This document shows, one piece after another, positions 1-8,012 of a DNA stretch of 64,000 nucleotides. Positions within the stretch are counted from its first letter, which is position 1. The number at the start of each line of letters is the position of its first letter. The stretch lies in assembly GCF_002848345.1 (NCBI RefSeq), contig NZ_CP025429.1, forward strand, positions 620,001-684,000. The letters are read 5' to 3'. The notes under the pieces are model-generated. The model saw only the letters and a program-made list of their open reading frames with translations, was not told the origin of the DNA and ran no database searches. The translations under genes were made by a program, and so were the position numbers. The DNA is from Chromobacterium sp. ATCC 53434 (GTDB lineage Bacteria; Pseudomonadota; Gammaproteobacteria; Burkholderiales; Chromobacteriaceae).

Positions 1-254
1 CTGGGCAGGCCCAGTGACGCGGTCAGCTTTCCCAGCGGGCCGTGCGGGCCGAAGGCCAGCAGCAGGTAGAAGCCGAGCACCGTCGGCGGCAGCACCAGCG
101 GCAGCATCGCCGCCGCCTCGGCCAGCGGCCGCAACCGCGAGCGGCTGCGCGCCAGCCACCAGGCGGCCGGTACGCACAGCGACAGCAGCAGCAGCGTGCT
201 GACGCCGGCCAGCCGCAGGGTCAGCGCGATCGCGCTCCAGTCCTCCGAACTCAC
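1..254 (-). CDS. modB: Molybdate ABC transporter permease ModB (partial, N-terminal part)
   Basis: This is the inner-membrane permease of the molybdate ABC importer; only the first 84 or so residues lie in the window and the rest runs off the left edge. The GTG start at 252-254 overlaps the modA stop as GTGA, which indicates translational coupling. The visible protein has a hydrophobic first membrane segment (residues about 15-33) and the ModB-like stretch PLVLPPTVLGFYLLLAFGP, so the call rests on that motif and on the adjacent modA. The ATP-binding subunit modC is expected further left, outside the window. Confidence 0.85.
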   Translation of the reverse strand, partial: MSSEDWSAIALTLRLAGVSTLLLLSLCVPAAWWLARSRSRLRPLAEAAAMLPLVLPPTVLGFYLLLAFGPHGPLGKLTASLGLP

Positions 255-979
255 GGCTTGAAGCGATAACCGGCCTGGGCCATCAGCGCGCGCGCCTGCT
301 CGCCCTTCAGGAAGGCCATCAGCGCGGTCGCGGCCGGCGTCGGCTTGATCTGCAGCGCGTCCTGGCGTATCGGCTGATGCAGTTTTTCCGGTACCAGCCA
401 ATAGTGGTCGCGTATGCCTTGCTCCAGCAATTGCGAATAGGCGACGAAGGCGAAGTCGGCGCCGCCGGCCTCGGCGAACTGCATCGTCTGGCCGATATTG
501 TCGCCGGTCAGCAGCTTGGGCTTGACCGCCGCCTCCAGCTTCAGGGCGCCCAGCGTTTCCATCGCGGCGCGGCCGTAAGGCGCGGTGGCCGGATTGGCGA
601 CCGCCAGCTTGGCGAAATCGCCCTTGCGCAAGGTCGCCTCGCCGGCGTCGCCGCGTTTCTTGCTCCACAGCGCCAGCTGGCCGTAGGCATAGGTGAACTG
701 GCTGCCAGGCTGGCCGACGCCGGCTTTCGCCAGCTCGGTCGGCCTCTCGTCGTCGGCGGACAGGAAGACGTCGAACGGCGCGCCCTGGCGGATCTGCGCC
801 GCCAGCTTGCCGGAGGCGCCGGCGCTGGCCTTGATGTCGTGGCCGGTCGAGGCCTTGAACGCCACGGCGATCTTGTCCAGCGTCTGCTGGAAATTGCTGG
901 CCACCGCGACCGAGACGGTATCGGCCAGCGCCAGCGAGGGCAGGGTCAGGCAGAGCAGGGCAAGGTTCAAGCGTCGCAT
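251..979 (-). CDS. modA: Molybdate-binding periplasmic protein ModA
   Basis: This 242-residue protein would capture molybdate in the periplasm and hand it to the ModB permease. It begins with a signal peptide (MRRLNLALLC..., with cleavage likely after ALA near residue 19). It then shows the ModA/solute-binding start VSVAVASNFQQTL, the ligand-loop region SAGASGKLAAQI and FDVFLSADDERP. Length is typical for ModA (E. coli about 257). Its stop overlaps the modB GTG, so the two genes form an operon transcribed leftwards. I see no clear ModE-type palindrome in the roughly 150 bp upstream, which also hold the end of the next gene. Confidence 0.93.
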   Translation of the reverse strand: MRRLNLALLCLTLPSLALADTVSVAVASNFQQTLDKIAVAFKASTGHDIKASAGASGKLAAQIRQGAPFDVFLSADDERPTELAKAGVGQPGSQFTYAYGQLALWSKKRGDAGEATLRKGDFAKLAVANPATAPYGRAAMETLGALKLEAAVKPKLLTGDNIGQTMQFAEAGGADFAFVAYSQLLEQGIRDHYWLVPEKLHQPIRQDALQIKPTPAATALMAFLKGEQARALMAQAGYRFKP

Positions 980-1126
980 GCGGCAGGTCTCCAGAATGAT
1001 GGTGGTGGCATTATGCGACCAAAATCACGATGCCCGCGATGGCCTGGGTCAAATTTTGTCGCCGGCGGCCGCATCGAACGGAGGCGCAATCGGACAAGGG
1101 CTGGAGATTGCGGCAAAATGCCTGGG

Positions 1127-1765
1127 CTAGCCTGCGGCCAGCGTGTCGTCGGCGTACTGCAGCAGTTGCTGCCAATCGCAGACCAGCAGGTCCTGCCAGC
1201 CGTCGCCGCCGGGCGCGTCCAGCTGAGGCCGGGGTCCCCGCAGATTGACGCCGCCGGCCAGCAGGCGGCCATCCAGAGAGTCCTCCAGCTGGACGATGCT
1301 GGAAACCTGTTCCAGATAGGCGCCGATGCCGCGGGTCAGCGGTTCGAGCTCGACGGCGGACCGCCCCGGCCTCAGCGGCAGCGGAGAGGTGTCGCCGCTG
1401 TTGCCGCGCAGCACCAGCCGCAGTCGCGCGATCGCCGGACCGGCCTCTTCGGCCTGGGGCATCGCGGGCAGCCAGCCGCGCAGCAGCGCCTGCAGGCGCA
1501 GGTTGAGACTGTTGCCGGGGGAGGTGGAGCTCAGCAGCCAGCGGCCGTCGCGGTTGCGTTCCAGCAGCCACAGCGGCTCCAGCAGCAGGGCGCGGTAGGC
1601 GCCAGGCAATTGCGTCGGCGCGGCGCAGAGGAATTGCCGGTTGTGCCGTCCCTGACGGAACGCTTGTTGCGGCGCGCCGTAGCCGGGGCGCTGGCTGAGC
1701 CGGGCTACCCGGCACAGCTCGCCCCATGCCACCAGCGCGCATCCAAGATTAAAGAACGGTTTCAT
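1127..1765 (-). CDS. Hypothetical protein, 212 aa
   Basis: I do not recognise this protein. It starts MKPFFNLGCALVAWGELC, a weakly hydrophobic beginning without a convincing signal peptide. It is rich in Leu, Arg and Gly and ends WQQLLQYADDTLAAG. This frame is preferred over the 467-codon plus-strand frame covering 377-1780 because that frame also covers modA and reads as a low-complexity shadow. The gene is divergent from mltG, with about 220 bp between the two starts. It could be a lineage-restricted gene of Chromobacterium-like bacteria. Confidence 0.55.
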   Translation of the reverse strand: MKPFFNLGCALVAWGELCRVARLSQRPGYGAPQQAFRQGRHNRQFLCAAPTQLPGAYRALLLEPLWLLERNRDGRWLLSSTSPGNSLNLRLQALLRGWLPAMPQAEEAGPAIARLRLVLRGNSGDTSPLPLRPGRSAVELEPLTRGIGAYLEQVSSIVQLEDSLDGRLLAGGVNLRGPRPQLDAPGGDGWQDLLVCDWQQLLQYADDTLAAG

Positions 1766-1985
1766 CGTCGTCGGCCATGATCGGGTGCGGCGCTCCGGAC
1801 GAAGATCCGGATGCGGCGGGTTTGATCGGGGAATATAACGGAAACATAGGCAAAAGCCGGCGCGCTATTGTTGATATGGAGCAACTTATAGGGAATGCGG
1901 CCAGTGTGGCCTGGCATGTCGTACAGGCGGCTTGCTGGTATGATTCCGCCTTTGCCGCGCGGCGGTGCGATCACGAATTCAGGTT

Positions 1986-2978
1986 ATGAGAAGACTTTCC
2001 GGCTTTTTACTATTGCTGCTGTTGTGTCTGGCCGGCTGGCTGGCCTGGGCCGCGCTGTTGCCGGTCGAACTGCCGGCCGGCGGCTACAAGCTGCTGGTGG
2101 GGCCCAACCGCACGATGAAGCAGATCGCCCGCACGCTGGAGCAGGATGGCGCGATACGCAACCGTCAGCTGCTGGTGGCGCTGGCGCGGCTGGACGGCGC
2201 CGATCGGCGGATCAAGGCCGGCCTGTACCGCTTCCAGGGGCCGCAGTCGATGCTGGACGTGTTGCTGCGCCTGAGCCAGGGACGGCCGGACGAGGCCAGC
2301 CTGACGACGATAGAGGGCTGGACCTTCCGCCAGTTCCGCCAGGCGCTGGACCGCAGCCCCGATATTGTCCACGACGCCAGGCCGCTCAGCGACGCCGAGC
2401 TGATGCGCCGGCTCGGCGCGCCCGACGCCAGTCCGGAAGGGCTGTTCTTCCCCAGCACCTATCTGTTCACGCCCGGCGTCTCCGACATGGACCTGTACCG
2501 CCAGGCCTTCTCGACGATGGAGCAGCAGCTCGCCGCCGCCTGGGCCGCGCGCAAGCCGGAATTGCCTTACCGCACGCCGTACGAATTACTGACGATGGCC
2601 AGCCTGATCGAGAAGGAAACCTCCAGCGAGGCCGACCGTCCAATGGTGGCGGCGGTCTTCGTCAATCGGCTGAAAAAGGGTATGCGGCTGCAGACCGACC
2701 CGTCGGTGATCTACGGCATGGGCGCCGGCTACCAGGGCAATATCGGCAAGGCCGATCTGCGCCGCGATACGCCGTACAATACCTATACCCGCGCCGGCCT
2801 GACGCCGACGCCGATCGCGATGCCGGGCAAGGCGGCGCTGTACGCGGCCGCCCAGCCGGCCGAGACCGACGCGCTGTATTTCGTCGCCCGCGGCGACGGC
2901 AGCTCGCAGTTTTCCAGCACCCTGGAGCAGCACAACCAGGCGGTGCGCAAATACATACTGAAGAAAGGCCAGCAATGA
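1986..2978 (+). CDS. mltG: Endolytic murein transglycosylase MltG
   Basis: MltG is an inner-membrane lytic transglycosylase that cleaves nascent peptidoglycan and is thought to end glycan-strand growth. The 330-residue protein has one N-terminal membrane anchor (residues about 5-28), a LysM-like region, and the YceG core with GLFFPSTYLF, the catalytic-Glu region ASLIEKET and the signature LQTDPSVIYG. ATG at 1986 is chosen because the anchor follows directly; a GTG at 1965 would add seven residues. Its stop overlaps tmk (ATGA), and the order mltG-tmk-holB-pilZ-tatD is common in proteobacteria. Confidence 0.95.
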   Translation: MRRLSGFLLLLLLCLAGWLAWAALLPVELPAGGYKLLVGPNRTMKQIARTLEQDGAIRNRQLLVALARLDGADRRIKAGLYRFQGPQSMLDVLLRLSQGRPDEASLTTIEGWTFRQFRQALDRSPDIVHDARPLSDAELMRRLGAPDASPEGLFFPSTYLFTPGVSDMDLYRQAFSTMEQQLAAAWAARKPELPYRTPYELLTMASLIEKETSSEADRPMVAAVFVNRLKKGMRLQTDPSVIYGMGAGYQGNIGKADLRRDTPYNTYTRAGLTPTPIAMPGKAALYAAAQPAETDALYFVARGDGSSQFSSTLEQHNQAVRKYILKKGQQ

Positions 2979-3619
2979 GCAGCGCGCAGCAGGTCCGATC
3001 CGGCCGTTTCATCACGCTGGAAGGCATAGACGGCGCCGGCAAGAGCACCCATCTGTCCTTCATCGCCGACTGGCTGGCGCGGCACGACGTCGACGCCGTG
3101 TTCACCCGCGAGCCGGGCGGCACGCCGCTGGGCGAGCAGGTTCGCGAACTGCTGCTGGCGCCGGAGACCGTGGTTTCGCTCGACGCCGAGACGCTGCTGG
3201 CCTTCGCCGCGCGCCAGCAACACATCGCCGACGTGATCGCGCCGGCGCTGGCCGCCGGCCGCTGGCTGGTGTCCGACCGCTTCACCGATTCCACCTACGC
3301 CTTCCAGGGCGGCGGCCGCGGCGTGCCGTACGAGCGCATCCGCGCGCTGGAGGACTGGGTGCAGCGCGGCCTACAGCCGGACCTGACGCTGCTGTTCGAC
3401 CTGCCGACCGAAGTGGCGGCCGGACGGATGGCCGGCACCCGGGTGCCGGACCGTTTCGAGCAGGAGGCGGCCGATTTCCACCGGCGCGTGCGCGCGGCCT
3501 ATCTGCGCCGGGCCGAGGAGGCGTCGCAGCGCATCGTCGTGTTGGACGCCGGCCGCGGCATAGAGGACATCCAGGCCGACATCGCCGTCCACCTGCGAAA
3601 CCTGCTGGAGCGAAGCTGA
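2975..3619 (+). CDS. tmk: Thymidylate kinase
   Basis: Tmk phosphorylates dTMP to dTDP in the cytoplasm, an essential step of dTTP synthesis. The 214-residue protein shows the P-loop FITLEGIDGAGKSTHL near residues 12-27, the DR(Y/F/H) motif as SDRFTDSTYAFQGGGRG, and the TREPGGTPLGE loop that contacts the nucleotide. Length matches the family (E. coli 213). It overlaps mltG by 4 bp and its TGA shares a base with the holB ATG, so the three genes are probably cotranslated. Confidence 0.97.
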   Translation: MSSAQQVRSGRFITLEGIDGAGKSTHLSFIADWLARHDVDAVFTREPGGTPLGEQVRELLLAPETVVSLDAETLLAFAARQQHIADVIAPALAAGRWLVSDRFTDSTYAFQGGGRGVPYERIRALEDWVQRGLQPDLTLLFDLPTEVAAGRMAGTRVPDRFEQEAADFHRRVRAAYLRRAEEASQRIVVLDAGRGIEDIQADIAVHLRNLLERS

Positions 3620-4627
3620 TGCTGTACCCGTGGCAGAGCGATGACTGGACGCGGCTCTCCGCCGAGCGCGAGCGGATGCCGGGCGCCTGGCTGTTCACCG
3701 GCGGCGCCGGCATCGGCAAGCTGGCCTTCGCCGAGCATCTGGCGCAGTCGCTGCTGTGCGAGGACCCTGCCGCCGGCCACCAGCCCTGCGGCCAGTGCCA
3801 GGGCTGCCGCTGGCTCGCCAGCGGCAGTCATCCCGACTTCCGTCGCCTGTCGCCGTTCGTCGACGAGGACGAGGAGGGCAAGGAGGCCAAGACCACGCGC
3901 AAGCTGCCGCAGATCAAGATAGAGGCGGTGCGCGAGGTGATAGATTTCGCCCACCTGACCGCGCATCGCGCCGGTCGGCGCGTGATTCTGGTGGAGCCGG
4001 CCGAGAACGAACCTGAACCTGGCCGCCGCCAACGCCTTGTTGAAAATACTGGAGGAGCCGCCGGAGGCGGTGCTGTTCCTCTTGGTGTCGCATTCGCCGC
4101 AGCGGCTGTTGCCGACGATACGCAGCCGCTGCCGCCAGTTCGCGCTGACCCGGCCGGCCGCGCCGGCCGCGCTGGCCTGGCTGAAGGAGCAGGGCGTGGC
4201 CAATGCCGAGGCGGAACTGGCGCACAACGGCGGCGCGCCGCTGTTCGACCACGATCCGGAGCTCGCCGCCCTGCGCGGCCAGTTCGTCCGCGGCCTGGGC
4301 CAGCCCAGCTTCGCCGGCATGCTGCAACTGGCGGAGCTGGCCGACAAGAACAAGCAGGTGTCGCTGTTGCAGCCGCTGTCCTGGTTGCAGAAATGGCTGC
4401 ACGATCTGGCGGCGCTGGGCCTGGCCGGTCGCGTCCGCTATTATCCAGATCAGGAGACGGCGCTTTCGGCGCTGGCGGCGCGCAGCGACGCCGTCCAGCT
4501 GATGGCCTGCCAGCAGGCGCTGGCCGCGCTGGCGCCGTTCGCCCAGCATACGCTGAATCCCCGTCTGCAACTGGAGGCGGTCTTGATGGATTACCTGAAG
4601 ATTTTCGCCAGCGCCAAGTCCGGCTGA
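3619..4627 (+). pseudogene. holB: DNA polymerase III subunit delta-prime (holB), frameshifted by a 4-bp duplication
   Basis: HolB is the delta-prime subunit of the clamp loader. The first frame (from 3619) encodes a typical N-terminus: GGAGIGKLAFAEHL and the zinc-binding cysteines CGQCQGC, through VILVEPAEN. The rest of the family pattern (AANALLKILEEPPEAV, then the sensor and C-terminal domains ending IFASAKSG) is in the +1 frame, ending at 4627. The break is a tandem GAAC at 4005-4008 and 4009-4012. Removing one copy restores Glu-Asn-Leu-Asn-Leu-Ala-Ala-Ala-Asn and gives a 334-residue protein, the size of E. coli delta-prime. Because holB is normally essential, a sequencing or assembly error, or a very recent mutation, is more likely than a true old pseudogene. 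The unshifted frame stays open through pilZ, but that fusion is not meaningful. Confidence 0.85.
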
Positions 4628-4650
4628 GAACATACGAAGGGGCCCGCCGC

Positions 4651-5028
4651 ATGGATGCCGCCAACAACCGGCCGGATCTGCACAATCCCAACCGTCCCGG
4701 CGTGCTGTCGCTGCATATCAAGGAGCGCAGCGCGCTGTTCGCCGCCTATATGCCCTTCGTCCGCAACGGCGGCATCTTCATCCCGACCAACAAGGAGATG
4801 CAGCTGGGCGAGGAGGTCTTCCTGCTGCTGACGCTGATGGAGGACCCGCAGCGCATCGCGGTGCAGGCCAAGGTGGTGTGGATCACGCCGGGCGGCGCCA
4901 ACAACAGCCGGGTGCAGGGCGTGGGCGTCGAGTTCGTCGCCGGCGACGCCGGCAAGCAGGCCAAGGACAAGATAGAGAGCCTGCTCGGCGGCGTGCTCAA
5001 TTCCAGCCGCCCGACCCATACGATGTGA
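4651..5028 (+). CDS. pilZ: PilZ domain protein (type IV pilus biogenesis type)
   Basis: This 125-residue protein is a small stand-alone PilZ-domain protein, of the kind needed for type IV pilus assembly in Pseudomonas and Neisseria. Visible features are the beta-barrel stretch VLSLHIKERSALFAAYMPFV, then NGGIFIPTNKEMQLGEEV and VWITPGG..., with GVGVEFV near the C-terminus. The RxxxR and D/NxSxxG residues used for cyclic-di-GMP binding are not evident, as is known for this PilZ subclass. It follows holB by 23 bp and precedes tatD, the usual position. Confidence 0.9.
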   Translation: MDAANNRPDLHNPNRPGVLSLHIKERSALFAAYMPFVRNGGIFIPTNKEMQLGEEVFLLLTLMEDPQRIAVQAKVVWITPGGANNSRVQGVGVEFVAGDAGKQAKDKIESLLGGVLNSSRPTHTM

Positions 5029-5079
5029 GGCGGCGGTCGTGATATCCTGTACGCTGGATTCACGTTTTCGCCGCCTACC

Positions 5080-5850
5080 ATGTTGATCGACTCCCACTGC
5101 CACATCAATTTTCCCGATCTCGCCGAGCGCATGCCCGAGGTGCTGGCCAATATGCGCCAGAATCAGGTGACGCACGCGCTCGTCATCGGCGTCAGCCGGC
5201 CCAAGTATCCGCAAGTGCTGGCGCTGGCCGAAGCGCATCCGAACCTGTACGCCACCGTCGGCGTCCATCCGGACGACCCGGAGGCCGAAGAGTACAGCGA
5301 GGACGAGCTGGTCGAGCTGGCCGCCCATCCGCGGGTGGTCGGCATAGGCGAGACCGGTCTCGACTACCACTGGTGCAAGGGCGATCTGGCATGGCAGCAT
5401 GACCGTTTCCGCACCCATATCCGCGCCGCCAGGCGCACGGGCCTGCCGCTGGTGATCCATACCCGCGAATCGGCCGAAGACACGATACGCATCATGAGGG
5501 AAGAGCATGCCGAGCAATGCGTCGGCGTGATGCACTGCTTCACCGAGACCTGGGAGGTGGCCGAGGCGGCGCTGGCGCTGGGCTTCTACATCTCCTTCTC
5601 CGGCGTGGTGACCTTCAAGAACGCCAAGCAGGTGCAGGAGGTGGCGCAGAAGGTGCCGCTGGACCGGATGCTGATCGAGACCGATTCGCCGTATCTGGCG
5701 CCGGTCCCGTTCCGCGGCAAGATCAACGAGCCGTCCTATGTGCGCCATGTGGCCGAGTTCATCGCCCAGCTGCGCGGCATTTCGCTGGATGAGGTGGCCG
5801 CGGCCACCACCGACAACTTCTTCCGCCTGTTCGCCAAGGCGGAGCGCTGA
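5080..5850 (+). CDS. TatD family metal-dependent hydrolase (YcfH-like)
   Basis: This is a 256-residue TIM-barrel hydrolase of the TatD family; members act as metal-dependent DNases or related hydrolases. It begins with the metal-binding motif MLIDSHCHINF and contains GIGETGLDYHW, LPLVIHTRESAEDT, GVMHCFTE and ETDSPYLAPVPFRGKINEP, which carry the conserved His, Glu and Asp ligands. Length is typical of YcfH. Its place after mltG-tmk-holB-pilZ is conserved. The physiological substrate cannot be told from the sequence. Confidence 0.93.
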   Translation: MLIDSHCHINFPDLAERMPEVLANMRQNQVTHALVIGVSRPKYPQVLALAEAHPNLYATVGVHPDDPEAEEYSEDELVELAAHPRVVGIGETGLDYHWCKGDLAWQHDRFRTHIRAARRTGLPLVIHTRESAEDTIRIMREEHAEQCVGVMHCFTETWEVAEAALALGFYISFSGVVTFKNAKQVQEVAQKVPLDRMLIETDSPYLAPVPFRGKINEPSYVRHVAEFIAQLRGISLDEVAAATTDNFFRLFAKAER

Positions 5851-5864
5851 AACGGGAGGCTGCG

Positions 5865-6254
5865 ATGCGGCGGTTCGCGTCTGCTCTGGGCTTCATCGGT
5901 CTGCTGGCCGCCGCCGCGGCGTCGGCCAACTGCATCAATCTCGGCGGCCGCAGCTATTGCGCGCAGCAGGGCGGCCAGGCGGTGCTGCACCAGGGCCTGC
6001 CGTATTGCGGCGCCGGCGCCTGCGTCGCCGACGAGTTCGGCAATCTGTTCTGCTCGCCGTATCCCGGCGGCGGGGCGATACGCGCCGGTGGCGGCTTCTA
6101 TGCCGGGCCGGGCATGTGCCTGCTGGGGCCCGACGGCAGCCCGCATTGCGCGGCGACGCCGGGCGGCAGCTGCAATATCGGGCCGGGCGGCCAGGTGGTC
6201 TGCGACGGCGGCGCCGTCGCGGTGCCGGCGGTGCGGCCGCAGCTATGCCGATGA
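5865..6254 (+). CDS. Small secreted Gly/Cys-rich hypothetical protein
   Basis: This is an unrecognised 129-residue protein. The N-terminus (MRRFASALGFIGLLAAAAASA) is a good signal peptide with an AXA-like cleavage site near residue 21. The mature part has ten cysteines and many glycines, arranged in loose repeats such as GGRSYCAQQGG, GLPYCGAGACVADEFG, GMCLLGPDGSPHC and GGSCNIGPGGQVVC. An even cysteine number in an exported protein suggests disulfide bonds. The stop overlaps the ATG of the next gene, so it is probably cotranscribed with tatD and the hydrolase gene. No function is proposed. Confidence 0.7.
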   Translation: MRRFASALGFIGLLAAAAASANCINLGGRSYCAQQGGQAVLHQGLPYCGAGACVADEFGNLFCSPYPGGGAIRAGGGFYAGPGMCLLGPDGSPHCAATPGGSCNIGPGGQVVCDGGAVAVPAVRPQLCR

Positions 6255-7045
6255 CGGCGGGGAGGAGCGTGAATACGCTGGAAGTCACCATCCTGGGCTG
6301 CGGCTCCAGTTCCGGCACGCCGGCGATAGGCTGCCGCTGCGCCACCTGCCTGTCGGACGACAGCCGCAACCGGCGCACCCGCGCCAGCGCCTATGTGCGC
6401 GTCGGCGAACTGGGCTTTCTGATCGACACCGGTCCCGATCTGCGTCAGCAGGCGCTGCGCGAGGGCCTGTCCCGGCTGGACGCGGTGCTGTACACCCATC
6501 CGCACGCCGACCACCTGAACGGCATCGACGATCTGCGCGCCTTCTGCTACCTGAAGCAGGGGCCGATCTCGCTGTACGGCAACGACTTCACCATGTCCAA
6601 TATCCGCGAGCGCTTCGGCTACGCGCTGCAGCCGCCGTCCAAGATGTGGGACAAGCCGGTGCTGCTGTCGGAAACGATAAGCGGGCCGTTCCGCCACCAG
6701 GGCGTCGAACTGACGCCGATTCCGCTATTGCACGGCAGCTGGCCCTGCCTGGGCTGGCGCATCGGCAATATGGCGTGGCTGACCGACTTGTCGCGGATAC
6801 CAGACGACAGCCTGCCGCTGTTGCAGGGCCTGGACCTGTTGTTCCTCGATTGCCTGAATCCGGATCCCTATCCATCCCATCTCAGCGTGGACGAGGCCCT
6901 GGCCTGGGCGGCGCGGCTGGGCGCGCGGCGCACGGTGCTGATCCACATGACGCACAGGCTGGAATACCATGCGCTGAGCGCGCGGTGTCCGCCCGGCGTC
7001 GAGGTCGGCTTCGACGGCTGGAAGGCCGAACTGGCTATGGAATGA
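6251..7045 (+). CDS. Metallo-beta-lactamase fold hydrolase, PhnP-like
   Basis: This 264-residue cytoplasmic protein belongs to the MBL superfamily and resembles PhnP-type phosphodiesterases. It has the N-terminal TILGCGSSSGTPAIGC signature followed by a cysteine pair (CRCATC), as in PhnP-like proteins. The metal motif is THPHADHLNG, with further ligands in LTDLSRI and LIHMTH. The start is uncertain: ATG 6251 overlaps the previous stop, while GTG 6269 lies just after GGAGGAG, though with short spacing. No phn genes are nearby, so the substrate is unknown. Confidence 0.85.
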   Translation: MTAGRSVNTLEVTILGCGSSSGTPAIGCRCATCLSDDSRNRRTRASAYVRVGELGFLIDTGPDLRQQALREGLSRLDAVLYTHPHADHLNGIDDLRAFCYLKQGPISLYGNDFTMSNIRERFGYALQPPSKMWDKPVLLSETISGPFRHQGVELTPIPLLHGSWPCLGWRIGNMAWLTDLSRIPDDSLPLLQGLDLLFLDCLNPDPYPSHLSVDEALAWAARLGARRTVLIHMTHRLEYHALSARCPPGVEVGFDGWKAELAME

Positions 7046-7048
7046 TGA

Positions 7049-7088
7049 GGGTAATGCTATAAAACATGATTTTTATCAATAGCTTACC
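7049..7088. terminator. Imperfect hairpin between convergent genes
   Basis: GGTAA(T)GCTAT pairs with ATAGCTTACC around an A/T-rich loop, with one bulged T. It lies between the stop of the MBL-fold gene (plus) and the stop of creA (minus), so it may serve as a bidirectional terminator. The T runs are inside the loop rather than after the stem, so support is weak. Confidence 0.4.
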
Positions 7089-7090
7089 AT

Positions 7091-7555
7091 TTATTTCTGC
7101 ATCGGGATTTTTTGATCGAGCACGGCCACCGCGGTGATGGCGTTGTCCGGGCTGCCGTCGATCAGCTTGTCGGAATACGTCAGATAGGTCAGCACATTGC
7201 GTTTGACGTCGACGATGCGCACCACCCGCACATGCTTGAACACGAAGGACGCGCCCTCCTTGAACACCTGTTGCTGGGCCGGCAGCGGGCCGCGGAAGCG
7301 TATCGCGCCGACCTGGCGGCAGGCGACCGAGAAGCGCGACGGGTCTTTCGCCAATCCGACCGCCCCCTTGTAGCCGCCGGTCTTGGCGCGCGACACATAG
7401 CAGGCGACGCCCTCTACCGACGGGTCGTCGAAGGCCTCCACCACCACCTTGTCGTTGGGGCTGAGCAGCTTGAAGGTGGTCGACACCTCGCCGACCTCCT
7501 CGGCGAGCGCCGGCGTGGAGAAAAGGGCGAGCAGCAACAGGGCGGTCTTGTTCAT
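7091..7555 (-). CDS. creA: CreA family periplasmic protein
   Basis: CreA is a conserved exported protein of unknown biochemical function. The 154-residue product has a signal peptide (MNKTALLLLALFSTPALA, cleavage before EEVGEVST). It then matches the CreA pattern: VEAFDDPSVEGVACYVSRAK, SRFSVACRQVG and YLTYSDKLIDGSP near the end. ATG at 7555 is chosen because it begins the signal peptide and has CAGGAA about 10 bp upstream; a longer frame would start 30 bp earlier. The two cysteines seen (VACYV, SVACRQ) could form a disulfide. Confidence 0.9.
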   Translation of the reverse strand: MNKTALLLLALFSTPALAEEVGEVSTTFKLLSPNDKVVVEAFDDPSVEGVACYVSRAKTGGYKGAVGLAKDPSRFSVACRQVGAIRFRGPLPAQQQVFKEGASFVFKHVRVVRIVDVKRNVLTYLTYSDKLIDGSPDNAITAVAVLDQKIPMQK

Positions 7556-7633
7556 CGATTCATTCCTGGCGGGTTGGACGGCCATGCGGCGGCCGTCATG
7601 TCATCCGGATTGTAGGGAAAGCGGCCCTCCGTC

Positions 7634-7939
7634 TCAATCGGTCGCCGCGCGGGCGCGGAAGGCCGCCATCTCGTCGGCGACGAAGTGCGCGATCATCGCG
7701 CGGTAGACCGCCGCGGTCAGCGCCGCGTCGGCGCCCAATTCGCCGGCCAGCCGCTCGACGCGGCGCATCACCTGGTCGACGCGTTTGCCGCCTTCCACTT
7801 CCTCGCGGCTGCGCTTGAACGCCGCCGCCTGGCGCACATAGATGCCGCGTTCGGCGATCAGCGCCACCAGCGCGCGGTCGACGCGGTCTATCTGTTCCCT
7901 GACTTCTTCCAGGTCCTGGCATTGAAAAACGCTGTCCAT
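7634..7939 (-). CDS. Small chorismate mutase (AroQ/PchB type)
   Basis: This is a 101-residue stand-alone AroQ-fold protein. Chorismate mutases of this type convert chorismate to prephenate, the branch to Phe and Tyr; the related PchB cleaves isochorismate. The all-helical pattern is visible: LEEVREQIDRVDRALVALI, then RGIYVRQAAAFKRSREEV with the conserved Arg and Lys, and a C-terminal helix YRAMIAHFVADEMAAF. There is no signal peptide, so it is cytoplasmic. It sits beside a YddG-like exporter and trpS, all on the minus strand, which fits a loose aromatic amino acid theme. Mutase versus lyase activity cannot be decided here. Confidence 0.85.
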   Translation of the reverse strand: MDSVFQCQDLEEVREQIDRVDRALVALIAERGIYVRQAAAFKRSREEVEGGKRVDQVMRRVERLAGELGADAALTAAVYRAMIAHFVADEMAAFRARAATD

Positions 7940-8012
7940 TCGATTTCTCCTTGACGCATTGAGTCGATAATTATTCTGCGGGCGAGCAGGGGCGGGGTTT
8001 CGCCGACGGTTT

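Noticed and set aside
377..1780. 467-codon plus-strand frame over modA and the next gene
   Set aside because: It is antisense to modA, which has a signal peptide and family motifs, and its own product is low-complexity.
3619..5028. A fused HolB-PilZ protein of 469 codons
   Set aside because: The frame stays open only because of the 4-bp duplication and GC bias; the middle third has no HolB similarity, and PilZ has its own start at 4651.
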